DNA from: Pseudomonadota bacterium
Lineage (GTDB): Bacteria; Pseudomonadota; Gammaproteobacteria; Pseudomonadales; Moraxellaceae
DNA: 64,000 nucleotides
Direction: 5' to 3'
Assembly: GCA_023393635.1 (NCBI GenBank)
Contig: JAEWKT010000046.1
Coordinates: 23,584 to 87,583 of the forward strand
The notes below the pieces were generated by a model that was given only the letters and a program-made list of their open reading frames with translations, was not told where the DNA came from and made no database searches. Below, one piece after another: positions 34,497 to 43,615 of the stretch (within the stretch, counting starts at the first letter, position 1; every line of letters begins with the position of its first letter). A program made the position numbers and the translations under genes.

Positions 34497-36005
34497 TTAC
34501 TTATCGCCTGTGAGCTTACTTTTTAGTTTTGCCAGTGTACTGGCTTCAGCAGTGCTTTCAGGAACAACATGCTGTTGCAACGGCAAACCCACGCTAATTT
34601 CCAGGCCGCCATCGGGATGATTACGCGCATTGACGTAACCACCATGCAGTTCAGCAATCCGCTTGACAATGGCCAGTCCCAAACCACTGCCTTGCGTGGT
34701 ACGGGCACTGTTGCCACGCACAAATGGCTGCATGAGTGATTCAATATCGTCCTGATTCACTCCTTCGCCGCTATCGCGTACCGTAATAATAATATACGCC
34801 CCCAGCAAATTAGTGGATAAATATACAGGCTCTGCCCCGTAGCGTTTGGCATTGCTCACCAGATTGCCAATCATGCGTTTAATCGATAGGCTACGCAGGT
34901 GAATCTGTGGCAATAACTGGGGTTGGTAAATAATTTTAAGCGGCTTAAATTGCACAATAATTTCCTGCATCAGTGCATTAATGTCGGTGGCCTGTTCTTT
35001 TTCATCTGAGCCATCACGCATATAAGAAATAAACTGGCTTAAAATAGCATCCATGTCATCGACATCATAAATTAAGCCCTGTTGTAGGTCTTCATCGGGC
35101 ATCAATTCGGCAGTTAGCCTGATACGCGTTAAGGGGGTGCGTAAATCATGGGAGATGCCAGCCAGCATAATGGTGCGTTCTTGTGCGGCTTGCTGCAAGG
35201 TACTAATCATATGGTTAAATGCTGCATTCACTTGACGAATTTCAATAGGTCCATGATTGGTTTCTAAATAAGGTGCTTTTCCTGACTGGCTAAAATCACG
35301 CGCGGCATTTTGCAGGCGGCGTAAAGGACGGTTGAGCTGTCGTACCAGGGTTAAAATAATAATTGCACTTAATAAAGGGATTCCAAGAAGCCAGCCATAA
35401 ATCAGCTCAGCACTGTATTCGGCATAAAAATCCAGAGGTTCCTGAATCCAGGCATTGCCCAGTGATTTATATTGAATCCATAGCTGTGGTACAGGTTTAA
35501 ACTCAAAATAAACTGTCACGGGTTCATTGAGCTCACGCGATAACTCTTTTTCCAAGCGTCCTGTAAAAAATTCGGCGACTACCTTTTCGCGTGGATTTGG
35601 AAACAAGGCAGGATCACGAATAATTTGCACGCCCACCCGTTGTTCTAGCCATTCATGCATATCAAAAGAAAACGGATCTTCAGTGACAATTAAATCGGTT
35701 TGTTCCAGCAAATCCAGTTCAATGGCCAAATAGCGCGCATGTTGGCGGATTTCAGGTAAATACAGCGTGCGCCAAAAAAATGCCAGAGACATAAATAAGC
35801 TAAAAAATACCACGACCGTTACTAAAATAGTGGTACGCATGGCAGTTGAGCGCGGTTTGATTTTATCTAAAAATAATTCCCAGCGCGTGCGCGGCCGCTG
35901 ACGGTATGGAGCTTCCAGCTCAGATAACAGTGAAGCGGGTGTTGATGAAGGCGTTTGTTGTTGAGATGAACTGGCATGCGCGGTGTTATTGGTTTTTTTT
36001 TGCAC
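34497..36005 (-). CDS. envZ: Osmosensor histidine kinase EnvZ
   Basis: EnvZ is the membrane histidine kinase partner of OmpR. Using the GTG at 36005, which has AGGAA 7 bases upstream, gives 502 residues; an open extension to 36068 lacks a ribosome site. The order is a Ser/Gln-rich cytoplasmic N-terminus, TM1 (about 60-80), a periplasmic domain, TM2 (about 195-215), HAMP (RQLNRPLRRLQNAARDF), the phospho-acceptor box GISHDLRTPLTRIRL with His286, and the ATPase domain with the N box (IGNLVSNAKRYG), DSGEGV and GSGLGLAIVKRIAELHGG. The GTG lies 169 bp after the ompR stop, and that gap has a long hairpin. Confidence 0.93.
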   Translation of the reverse strand: MQKKTNNTAHASSSQQQTPSSTPASLLSELEAPYRQRPRTRWELFLDKIKPRSTAMRTTILVTVVVFFSLFMSLAFFWRTLYLPEIRQHARYLAIELDLLEQTDLIVTEDPFSFDMHEWLEQRVGVQIIRDPALFPNPREKVVAEFFTGRLEKELSRELNEPVTVYFEFKPVPQLWIQYKSLGNAWIQEPLDFYAEYSAELIYGWLLGIPLLSAIIILTLVRQLNRPLRRLQNAARDFSQSGKAPYLETNHGPIEIRQVNAAFNHMISTLQQAAQERTIMLAGISHDLRTPLTRIRLTAELMPDEDLQQGLIYDVDDMDAILSQFISYMRDGSDEKEQATDINALMQEIIVQFKPLKIIYQPQLLPQIHLRSLSIKRMIGNLVSNAKRYGAEPVYLSTNLLGAYIIITVRDSGEGVNQDDIESLMQPFVRGNSARTTQGSGLGLAIVKRIAELHGGYVNARNHPDGGLEISVGLPLQQHVVPESTAEASTLAKLKSKLTGDK

Positions 36006-36072
36006 GCTAGGCTTCCTGGCAATGATAAAAACATAAACATCGTAAAGACACAGACATTGTAAAGGCATTTAA

Positions 36073-36116
36073 CACCAGTGGCATGCATTAAAGCAGAGCA
36101 TGCTATAAAACTGGTG
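36073..36116. repeat. Nested inverted repeat in the ompR-envZ spacer
   Basis: An outer stem (CACCAGT at 36073-36079, ACTGGTG at 36110-36116) encloses an inner pair of GCATGC copies (36081-36086 and 36098-36103). Together they can fold into a two-part hairpin in the ompR-envZ mRNA, about 70 bases before the envZ start. Confidence 0.5.
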
Positions 36117-36174
36117 CTAAATCTTAAAATTACAGTGGTTGCGGTCTAAAATGATTATTGTCAAAAGTCTGGTT

Positions 36175-36936
36175 TTATTCTGCACCATCGGGAACAAACA
36201 CATAACCCACGCCCCACACGGTTTGAATATAGCGCGCACGTGCTGGGTTTTCCTCAATTAAGCGACGCAAGCGCGATACCTGCACATCAATGGAACGTTC
36301 CATGGCTCCCCATTCACGGCCACGGGCAAGGTTCATGAGTTTGTCACGGGTAAGTGGCTCACGTGGATGTTGTACCAAGGCTTTTAATACCGCAAATTCA
36401 CCAGTGGTTAGCGTGACCACTTGCCCTTCACGCGTGAGGGTACGGGTAGACAAATCCAGTGTCCAGGGGCCAAAGCTCACCACTTCCACTTGCTGGCTGG
36501 GTGCGCCTGGAATCTCACGTACCTGACGGCGCAATACAGCACGGATACGCGCCAGTAATTCATTGGGGTTAAAGGGCTTGGGCAGGTAATCATCAGCACC
36601 TGCTTCTAAGCCAGCAATACGGTCACTATCACTGCCACGTGCGGTTAGCATAATAATTGGGGTATCAATGTTGCTTTGACGCAAACGACGGCAAATGCTA
36701 ATGCCATCTTCTACAGGCAACATAAAATCTAATACAATAAGTGAAAATAGCTCACGTTGTAATAACCGATCCATCTGGGTGCCATCGTGGGCAGTTTTGA
36801 CCACAAAGCCTTTGTCTTCCAAAAAACGCTGCAATAACGTACGCAAACGTACATCATCATCAACGACCAGAATTCGCTCCACTCGCTCTGCATCAGGGCG
36901 TATTTGTTGCTCTTCAGCAGGTACAACGAGGCTCAT
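36175..36936 (-). CDS. ompR: Response regulator OmpR
   Basis: This 253-residue transcription factor has a receiver domain with ILVVDDDVRLRTLLQRFLEDKGF, phospho-acceptor Asp70 in LIVLDFMLPVEDG, the switch Thr in LTARGSDSDRIAGLEAGADDYLPKPFNP, and a winged-helix C-terminal DNA-binding domain with LTTGEFAVLKALV and SIDVQVSRLRRLIEENP, ending VWGVGYVFVPDG. The match to E. coli OmpR is very strong. AAAGGAG precedes the ATG at normal spacing. The envZ gene follows on the same strand. Confidence 0.96.
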   Translation of the reverse strand: MSLVVPAEEQQIRPDAERVERILVVDDDVRLRTLLQRFLEDKGFVVKTAHDGTQMDRLLQRELFSLIVLDFMLPVEDGISICRRLRQSNIDTPIIMLTARGSDSDRIAGLEAGADDYLPKPFNPNELLARIRAVLRRQVREIPGAPSQQVEVVSFGPWTLDLSTRTLTREGQVVTLTTGEFAVLKALVQHPREPLTRDKLMNLARGREWGAMERSIDVQVSRLRRLIEENPARARYIQTVWGVGYVFVPDGAE

Positions 36937-37266
36937 GATTAACTCCTTTGAGAATCTTGAATTGACAGATCCAGCAAATTTTTTTAAGAATGTTCATTAA
37001 TAAATATATTTAGGGCAAGTTGAACAAAAACTCAAATAGATTCAATCAATAGATACCAAATATATACAGGTTTGCCTATCAAAATAATCATAAATATCAA
37101 GTTTATCGCAATATAGCGCAGCCAGTCATGCGCTGTAAATCGTCATCAGTAGAAGCATTTTGCCTACAAGTTTTAAAACATTTATTGAATAAGTTTAAAA
37201 AGCGCGTTCATTTAAGGCGTACAGGACGTATAATCGCCACTTTCATTTTTGTCGTGGAAGCGTTGT
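36937..37266. other. Divergent spacer ompR/tex
   Basis: This 330-bp AT-rich region has no visible gene. It holds the ompR control region and, at its tex-proximal end, a perfect TATAAT. A TTGACA at 36962-36967 points towards tex but is 300 bp away from it and is probably chance. Confidence 0.35.
37229..37234 (+). promoter_or_regulatory. Consensus -10 upstream of tex
   Basis: A perfect TATAAT lies 32 bp before the tex ATG. The best -35 (TTCATT, 37207-37212, 16-bp spacer) matches only half of the consensus. Confidence 0.5.
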
Positions 37267-39693
37267 ATGACTGAGTTGGTTCAACAACTGGCAAGCGAGC
37301 TTGCGGTTCGCCCTGTCCAAATTGAAGCGACCATTCGCTTAATGGATGACGGCGCAAGTGTTCCTTTTATTGCGCGTTACCGTAAAGAGGTCACCCAAGG
37401 GCTAGATGACACCCAGCTTCGTCAGTTAGAAGCACGCTTGGCTTATTTGCGCGACTTAAATGAACGCCGCCAAAAAATCATAGAATCCATTCGTAGTCAG
37501 GATAAGCTCAATGATGTGTTATTGGCGCGCCTCAATGCCGCAGGCAGCAAAACGGCACTTGAAGATTTATACCTGCCTTATCGTCCCAAACGCACCAGTA
37601 AAGCGGCGCTGGCACGTGAAGCTGGCCTTGAACCTTATGCATTAAAAATCTGGCAGGAAAATATTGAACCTGAAGCAGCACTGGCAGATTTTAGCCCAGC
37701 CGAAGCCAATGAGGGCGAAGAGCAGCGTTATGCAGATGTAGCAAGCCAGCTTGAAGGCGTGTCGCATATACTGGTCGATTTGTGGGCAACACGTTTAGAA
37801 CTCACTGAACAATTAAAACAAGGTTTTGCCGCAAGCGCGCAATTGGTTAGTCGTGTGGCCAGCGACGAAAAACGCGAAGTAGGGCATAAATTCCGTGATT
37901 ATTTTGAATCCAGTGAAAGCCTGGCTAAACTAGCCAATCATCGCTTGCTTGCCATGTTGCGCGGTCGGCAGGAAAACGTGCTTGGCCTGAAAGTAGATGG
38001 TGAAGATGCCCCACGTTTGGCAGAAATTTATGCCGATTTAAACTTAAATGATATTGCGCCAGAATCGCGCCAGCAATTTTTAAAGCAAACGGCTGATCTG
38101 TTATGGTTGGGTAAATTACGACCGCATTTTGAGCATTCATTGCTGACTGAAAAACGTTTGGCCGCTGAAGCAGATGCCATGAAAGTATTTGCCGAAAACC
38201 TGCGTCATTTATTATTGGCCGCACCAGCAGGTGGTCGATGCACCTTAGGCGTTGATCCTGGCATTCGTACGGGCGTGAAATTGGCCGTGGTGAATAGTGC
38301 AGGCGATGTACTCGCGCATAGCACCATTTATCCGTTTGCGCCTAAAAATGATGTTGAAGGTGCTTTGGCGGAGCTTGAGCGTCTATGCCGTGAGTTTGCA
38401 GTGGATCTGGTGGCGATTGGCAATGGAACAGGCAGCCGCGAAACTGAAAACCTGCTTGGTGAGCTTGTCAAAAAACACACTGATTTAAACCTGACCCGTG
38501 TGACGGTGAGTGAAGCAGGAGCGTCGGTGTATTCAGCCAGTGAGCTTGCTGCGCAAGAGTTGCCAGAGCTGGATGTTAGCATTCGCGGGGCAGTGTCTAT
38601 CGCGCGTCGTTTGCAGGATCCATTGGCAGAGCTGGTAAAAATTGATCCCAAATCCATTGGTGTAGGTCAGTATCAGCATGATGTCAACCAAACTGGTTTG
38701 GCACGCACACTGGATGCTGTGGTAGAGGACTGTGTGAATGCGGTAGGTGTTGATGTCAATACGGCATCACCCGCATTATTGGCGCGTATTGCAGGCTTAA
38801 ATAAAAATATTGCCCAGCAAATTGCCGATTATCGCCGTGAACATGGTGTGTTTAATAACCGCCAGCAACTCAAAAAAGTGCCACGCTTAGGCGAGCGTAC
38901 TTTTGAGCAGGCCGCAGGATTCTTGCGTGTGCAACATGGCGACCAGCCGCTGGATGCTTCTGCGGTGCATCCTGAAAGTTATGCACTGGTTGAAAAAATT
39001 CTAGGCAAACTGGATAAAGGCCTGGAGCAAGTATTGGCCAAAACAGAGGTGCTTGGCAGCATTAATGTTGAAGAACTGGTAGATGAACAATACGGCTTGC
39101 CCACTGTGCAGGATGTCATCAAAGAGCTGTCAATGCCAGGTCGTGATCCGCGTCCAGAGTTCCGCACACCCAAGTTCCGTGATGATATTCAAAGCATGCA
39201 GGATTTAACCGACCACATGGTGAGCGGTAACCTGGTGCTTGAAGGCGTGGTAACCAATGTCACTAACTTTGGGGCGTTTATTGATGTGGGCGTGCATCAG
39301 GATGGTTTGGTGCATGTGTCCGAGCTATCAAGTCAGTTTGTCGATGACCCGCATAAAATTGTCAAACCAGGTCAAATTGTACAAGTGCGCGTGATGAGCG
39401 TAGATGCTGAGCGTAAACGGATTAGTTTAAGCTTGCGTTTAGACCCACAAGAAAAACCAGCACGTGGCGAGCGTTCATTGAATAATGAGCCACGCAAAGC
39501 ATTTAAACCTGCTGCCAGAAAGCCAGATAGTCGCAGCTCAGATCGCAGTGCAGAGCGCACTAAACGTCAGGGCAACGGTCAGGATAATAAGCCCTTTGAT
39601 AAATCAAAAGATCGTCCAGCCAAAGCAGCCGAGCCGAAAATTGGAGGCTTAGGCGCATTGTTGTTGCAAGCTGGGGTAAAAAAATCTGGTTAA
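37267..39693 (+). CDS. tex: RNA-binding transcriptional accessory protein Tex
   Basis: Tex is a conserved nucleic-acid-binding protein, a bacterial relative of eukaryotic Spt6, linked to transcription and to expression of some virulence genes. The 808-residue protein has an N-terminal helical region with MDDGASVPFIARYRKEVTQGLDD, a YqgF/RNase H-like domain around TLGVDPGIRTGVKLAVV, helix-hairpin-helix motifs (NTASPALLARIAGLNK and QLKKVPRLG), and an S1 domain at about 658-726 (LEGVVTNVTNFGAFIDVGVHQDGLVH). The tail (about 730-808) is rich in Arg, Lys and Ser. GGAAG precedes the ATG; an open TTG extension at 37249 is unlikely. Confidence 0.97.
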   Translation: MTELVQQLASELAVRPVQIEATIRLMDDGASVPFIARYRKEVTQGLDDTQLRQLEARLAYLRDLNERRQKIIESIRSQDKLNDVLLARLNAAGSKTALEDLYLPYRPKRTSKAALAREAGLEPYALKIWQENIEPEAALADFSPAEANEGEEQRYADVASQLEGVSHILVDLWATRLELTEQLKQGFAASAQLVSRVASDEKREVGHKFRDYFESSESLAKLANHRLLAMLRGRQENVLGLKVDGEDAPRLAEIYADLNLNDIAPESRQQFLKQTADLLWLGKLRPHFEHSLLTEKRLAAEADAMKVFAENLRHLLLAAPAGGRCTLGVDPGIRTGVKLAVVNSAGDVLAHSTIYPFAPKNDVEGALAELERLCREFAVDLVAIGNGTGSRETENLLGELVKKHTDLNLTRVTVSEAGASVYSASELAAQELPELDVSIRGAVSIARRLQDPLAELVKIDPKSIGVGQYQHDVNQTGLARTLDAVVEDCVNAVGVDVNTASPALLARIAGLNKNIAQQIADYRREHGVFNNRQQLKKVPRLGERTFEQAAGFLRVQHGDQPLDASAVHPESYALVEKILGKLDKGLEQVLAKTEVLGSINVEELVDEQYGLPTVQDVIKELSMPGRDPRPEFRTPKFRDDIQSMQDLTDHMVSGNLVLEGVVTNVTNFGAFIDVGVHQDGLVHVSELSSQFVDDPHKIVKPGQIVQVRVMSVDAERKRISLSLRLDPQEKPARGERSLNNEPRKAFKPAARKPDSRSSDRSAERTKRQGNGQDNKPFDKSKDRPAKAAEPKIGGLGALLLQAGVKKSG

Positions 39694-39716
39694 CAGCATT
39701 GCTTAACCATGCCATT

Positions 39717-39753
39717 AAAAATAAGCAGCGCAATTCAACGGCTGCTTATTTTT
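39717..39753. terminator. Bidirectional terminator between tex and the SDR gene
   Basis: AAAAATAAGCAGC (39717-39729) and GCTGCTTATTTTT (39741-39753) form a perfect 13-bp stem with A- and T-rich outer ends, placed between two convergent genes. It should stop transcripts from both sides. Confidence 0.85.
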
Positions 39754-39778
39754 ATTGGGGGTGTTTAAGTTTGAATGT

Positions 39779-40624
39779 TTAGTCGACAAATAAATCTTTG
39801 GCTAACTGGTCAATATGTTCAGGCGAGCAGGCGTATTGAGTTAGGTCATTGATACCTACGCGTTTAAGAACATCTTCATCTAATAAGGTTTGTCCCGTCA
39901 TATTGCCCAAACCGCCAGTTAAAATCGCGTAGGCAGCATCTGCCATGATCTCAGGTTTACGGCTCATTAGGGTGGCCGCATCCTGACCAATATTTTGACT
40001 CACAGCAGCGGTATTAATAAAAGTAGCTGGCCATAAACTATTACACAAAATGCCATCAGCTTTTAGCTCTTCAGCCAAACCAAGAATCAGCATGGTCATG
40101 CCATACTTAGACAAAGCATAAGGCGAATACATGCCTAGCCAATGCGCTGATAAATTAATAGGCGGTGAAAAACTTAAAATTTGTGCAGTACCTGATGAAG
40201 TTAAGGCGGATTGCTTTAAATAAGGCAGGGCATGATGGGCGGCAATAAATAAACCGCGATGATTTAAAGTTTGAATCAAATCATATTTTTTAATACTGGT
40301 ATGCTCTACATTGCCCAAATGGATCGCACCAGCATTATGAATGAGTACATCAATACCCCCAAAATACTCAGCAGCTTTGGCCAGTGCATCAATGACTTGT
40401 TGTTCATCACGCACATCCATTTGTAAGGGCAGGGCATGACCACCGTGTTCAATAATCTCCTGTGCCACCGTATGAATCGATCCACCCAGCTTTGGGTGCG
40501 GCTCAGCAGATTTGGCTGCTATCACCACGTTGGCTCCGTCGCGGGCGCAGCGCAAAGCCACTGCCCGTCCAATCCCGCGGCTACCACCTGTGATAAATAT
40601 CGTTTTTCCTTGCAAGGAGGCCAT
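39779..40624 (-). CDS. Short-chain dehydrogenase/reductase, HSDL2-like
   Basis: This 281-residue SDR has the cofactor motif TGGSRGIGR (12-20), followed by VVIAAKSAEPHPKLGGSIHT and NAGA (97-100). The active site has Ser (about 151-153), Tyr169 and Lys173. The PHPKL segment, SFSPPINL and the LWPATFINTAAV region match the hydroxysteroid dehydrogenase-like 2 (HSDL2) group, whose members are tied to fatty-acid metabolism but have unproven substrates. AAGGA precedes the ATG. It is in the same orientation as the MpaB and acr1 genes upstream. Confidence 0.85.
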   Translation of the reverse strand: MASLQGKTIFITGGSRGIGRAVALRCARDGANVVIAAKSAEPHPKLGGSIHTVAQEIIEHGGHALPLQMDVRDEQQVIDALAKAAEYFGGIDVLIHNAGAIHLGNVEHTSIKKYDLIQTLNHRGLFIAAHHALPYLKQSALTSSGTAQILSFSPPINLSAHWLGMYSPYALSKYGMTMLILGLAEELKADGILCNSLWPATFINTAAVSQNIGQDAATLMSRKPEIMADAAYAILTGGLGNMTGQTLLDEDVLKRVGINDLTQYACSPEHIDQLAKDLFVD

Positions 40625-40730
40625 AGTACATTCCTTTTTTAGTACAGTTTTTAATACGCATGCATGTTAAATGCCCTATTTACCTAAAGATGCCTGCTCT
40701 TTTTAATAGGTTACATCCTGCTTTGCAGGT

Positions 40731-41993
40731 TTAAGAGGCAATATAAGCAGGGTGCTGCTGATGAGGCTGTAAAATACTTTTCCCCTTTTGACCAAATCCT
40801 TTTTGATGCTTAATTTGCGCTTTACGTCCTTGCACTTGCTGATATCCATTTAACAGGGGGAGGTGCCGTTGCACATAATAAGTAAGCATATTCGTGGGCA
40901 GCAATACCAACGGATACCAGGGCAGCACTCGCTGCTCCACACCCAATAAACGCATTTTTTTGCGGCCTAAAAAATACTGGCTAATACTCAAACGTTTATG
41001 ATAATCCCAACTGCGTTTAAGACGCTGCCATGTGTCATAGTGCTTGGTTAGAGGCTCTTGTGACAGTGCATAACCTAATGCTTTACTAGTCCAGTCAGGT
41101 GCAGATTGGGTCAGCATGGTGTGATAAAGCAAAATATGCCCATCAGTTTCGCTATTCACCAGCCAGGTTTCATCCACGCCCATCAACCAGCCCAGATATT
41201 TCCAGAAATGCATCACCGCCTTGCTTTCACGCATGGTGGGGAAAATGCCAATGGCGCGCAAACCCAATAAAAATAAACTGCAAAAGGCCAGATTAGTGGC
41301 CGCCATATCAATCTGGCATATGGGTAAGCCCCATTGTTCTGCTTGCCATTCGCTTTTGCGTTGTAAGTTGCGCCGTACCAAGGCATGAATCATGCGTACA
41401 TGCACCGTACTTTTAAAGCCATTGCTAAAACGCTGCAATCCGTTGACTTCAGTGCAATCCATCCACCATTTGCTGGTTTCTGCCAAACGCTGTGAGGCAT
41501 TTTTATCCAGAGCACCAGTCAGTACCAGGGCTTGATTAAAGCCAGACAATAAATACCCACCCATCAAGGCCATGTCTTTTAAAATATAATTGGCGTTTAA
41601 GCCCACTGAATGCATAAACTGCTGTGCAATTTTAAGCTGCTGGGTATCTAGCCAGACTGGTGGATGCTCAATGACGCTAAAAAAGTTATATAAGGGTGCG
41701 GGGCAATCATCAAGGCTATCCAAACCTTGCTGCAACGCTTGTTCAAATAATTGCTTGCGTTGTTTTGAGTCAGCTTCACATATCCATTCGACCACTTGAT
41801 CCATTAATGGATCACCTTGCCATAATCCATCTAGCAAGGCTTGGCGATATTGCCTAGAGGGCGCAATTGGTTTGCCCAATAATTTAGTTAAAGGCTTGGC
41901 CCATAGTGACTTCAGTTGACGCTGTTCAAATAAATGTGCGCGAGTGGGTATTGTGGCTGTAACGGGTGAGGTTGGCTGGTTTTGATTGAGCAT
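40731..41993 (-). CDS. MpaB-family oxygenase (DUF2236)
   Basis: This 420-residue protein matches the MpaB/latex-clearing-protein (DUF2236) superfamily, whose characterised members are haem b oxygenases acting on isoprenoid or other hydrophobic substrates. The central block is TSKWWMDCTEV, GFKSTVHVRMIHALVRR and GLPICQIDMAATNLAFCSLF, which holds the His and Arg/Lys residues typical of the haem pocket. LGWLMGVDETWLVNSETDGHIL follows. No signal peptide is seen, unlike secreted Lcp enzymes. AAGGAC precedes the ATG. The substrate is unknown. Confidence 0.8.
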   Translation of the reverse strand: MLNQNQPTSPVTATIPTRAHLFEQRQLKSLWAKPLTKLLGKPIAPSRQYRQALLDGLWQGDPLMDQVVEWICEADSKQRKQLFEQALQQGLDSLDDCPAPLYNFFSVIEHPPVWLDTQQLKIAQQFMHSVGLNANYILKDMALMGGYLLSGFNQALVLTGALDKNASQRLAETSKWWMDCTEVNGLQRFSNGFKSTVHVRMIHALVRRNLQRKSEWQAEQWGLPICQIDMAATNLAFCSLFLLGLRAIGIFPTMRESKAVMHFWKYLGWLMGVDETWLVNSETDGHILLYHTMLTQSAPDWTSKALGYALSQEPLTKHYDTWQRLKRSWDYHKRLSISQYFLGRKKMRLLGVEQRVLPWYPLVLLPTNMLTYYVQRHLPLLNGYQQVQGRKAQIKHQKGFGQKGKSILQPHQQHPAYIAS

Positions 41994-42142
41994 TGTTATT
42001 GTCCTTAAAGACCAAAAATCTGCTTTAACTTTATTATGAATGTTTATTCGTATTCAAGTCATATTTATTCAAATTTTAATGTGTATGTCTATAGTATGCT
42101 GATTAAAAGATGGCACCGAGCAATTTGCCAACTGCACACAAT

Positions 42143-42181
42143 AAAAAAGCTGCAGCGGATTTAACGCATTGCAGCTTTTTT
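42143..42181. terminator. Bidirectional-type terminator downstream of acr1
   Basis: AAAAAAGCTGCA (42143-42154) and TGCAGCTTTTTT (42170-42181) form a perfect 12-bp stem with flanking A and T runs. It lies about 57 bp past the acr1 stop on the minus strand and separates acr1 from the MpaB gene. Confidence 0.85.
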
Positions 42182-42237
42182 TATTTGTATTGATTGATAT
42201 TGCCTGGCTTTAGACTTCAATAAGTGAGATCACTGGC

Positions 42238-43140
42238 TTACCAATGTTCACCAGGCACTAAACGGGCAAAAGCACGTTGTGCCAAGTTTAATTTGCCTGC
42301 TTTTTTATTGCCTTTATCGCCCGCTGCCGCAATAGAACTTGGGAATAAATTATAGCCAATGGACATGACCATGTCGTTAAACTTGGGCACTAGCGCGTAG
42401 CTCACTGAGGCAAACGTACCCACCTTGGTGGCAATACTTTTAGGTTTGTCAATAATGGCGCGCGCTACCATATCGGCTGCTTGTTCAGGCGATAGTGTGG
42501 GCACATATTTATAAATTTTGGTGGGCGCAATCATTGGCGTGCGCACCAACGGCATGTAAATAGAGGTTAAATTAATATTATGCGCATGCACTTCAGCCGA
42601 CAAACAACGACTAAAGGCATCAAGTGCTGCTTTAGAGGCCACATACGCTGAAAAACGGGTAGCATTGGCCAGCACGCCAATAGAACTAATATTAATAATA
42701 TGACCATCTTTACGATCAATCATGTGTGGCAACACACTTAAAATTAAGCGCACCGCGCCAAAATAATTGAGCTGCATGGTGCGCTCAAAATCATGGAAAC
42801 GATCAATAGATTCTGCCACCGCACGACGAATGGAGCGTCCTGCATTATTAATTAAAATATCAATATGGCCTACTTCTGCCAAAATATTTTTGGCACACTC
42901 GTCAATAGAAGTCATATCATTTAAATCGCATGGAAACACCGATGCTTTACCGCCAGCCGCTTCAATCTCTTTTTTGACTTCTTCAAGTTTTTCCTGAGTG
43001 CGCGCTACCAGTAACACATGTGCGCCTGCATCTGCCAGTTGTTTGGCAACCGTGAGGCCAATGCCACTAGAGGCACCAGTAATCAGGGCAACTTTGTTTT
43101 TAACTACTGCGGTTAAACGCTTTTGAATGGAGCTGGCCAT
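42238..43140 (-). CDS. acr1: Fatty acyl-CoA reductase Acr1 (wax ester/fatty alcohol pathway)
   Basis: Acr1 reduces long-chain acyl-CoA to the fatty aldehyde with NADPH, feeding wax ester synthesis in Acinetobacter. The 300-residue protein is very close to that enzyme. It has TGASSGIG (21-28), VLLVARTQEKLEEVK, NNAGRSIRRAV, RFHDFERTMQLNYFGAVRL, INISSIGVLANATRFSAY with Tyr166, and Lys170. The C-terminus carries PLVRTPMIAPTKIYKYVPT, SIGYNLFPSS and the closing RLVPGEHW, a strong Acr1 hallmark. GGAAGAG precedes the ATG. Upstream are two identical pseudo-palindromes. No wax synthase gene lies in the window. Confidence 0.93.
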   Translation of the reverse strand: MASSIQKRLTAVVKNKVALITGASSGIGLTVAKQLADAGAHVLLVARTQEKLEEVKKEIEAAGGKASVFPCDLNDMTSIDECAKNILAEVGHIDILINNAGRSIRRAVAESIDRFHDFERTMQLNYFGAVRLILSVLPHMIDRKDGHIINISSIGVLANATRFSAYVASKAALDAFSRCLSAEVHAHNINLTSIYMPLVRTPMIAPTKIYKYVPTLSPEQAADMVARAIIDKPKSIATKVGTFASVSYALVPKFNDMVMSIGYNLFPSSIAAAGDKGNKKAGKLNLAQRAFARLVPGEHW

Positions 43141-43244
43141 AGCAAATCTCTTCCAAATTGAATAAAATAAATCTCAGGCACTTATATAATTTTGCCTGTG
43201 CATATCTTTATAAAAAATGGCAAAAAAATATACGCCTTTCGTCG

Positions 43245-43259
43245 GATCAAAATTTAATC
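43245..43259. promoter_or_regulatory. Candidate operator, copy 1 (15-bp pseudo-palindrome)
   Basis: GATCAAAATTTAATC, with GAT.AAA.TTT.ATC symmetry, centred about 112 bp upstream of the acr1 start. An identical copy lies 85 bp further upstream. Repetition plus dyad symmetry suggests a binding site for a dimeric regulator; its identity is unknown. Confidence 0.5.
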
Positions 43260-43329
43260 TGGTTAAAAGCAAGTGCATGATATCCATGAATTTATTAAAA
43301 TAAATCTAGAGTAAATATTCTAATAAACA

Positions 43330-43344
43330 GATCAAAATTTAATC
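43330..43344. promoter_or_regulatory. Candidate operator, copy 2 (15-bp pseudo-palindrome)
   Basis: This is an exact second copy of the 15-base element at 43245, starting 85 bp away (about eight helical turns). It lies between acr1 and ettA, closer to the middle of the spacer. Confidence 0.5.
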
Positions 43345-43615
43345 GAGCCTTTACTCTACTTTATATACTGGACTTTCATTTGATGTTATTTGTAAATTGT
43401 TCTACAGGATTGCATGACTAAACAAAATAAGTATGTAACAAGAAATAATAAAATAGTGCTTCACTTGAATGCGGTACACGTGCCCCGACATAAATCCGCT
43501 ATACTAGGCATCAAATTTGTTTTAACCATGAGTTAAATGCAGCAGACCTTGCCATCGTGATGAGTGGCTACGGTCATTGCTGTCGCGGCATATTGATTTA
43601 ATTTAGGAGTCCTGT

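Larger units (their letters stand above)
43141..43615. other. Divergent AT-rich control region acr1/ettA
   Basis: This 475-bp spacer has no protein or RNA gene I can support. It contains the pair of 15-bp repeats listed separately, a short inverted repeat in the acr1 leader (CAGGCA at 43175-43180, TGCCTG at 43193-43198), and further towards ettA a gene-free stretch ending with TTTAGGAGTCC before the GTG start. Confidence 0.5.
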
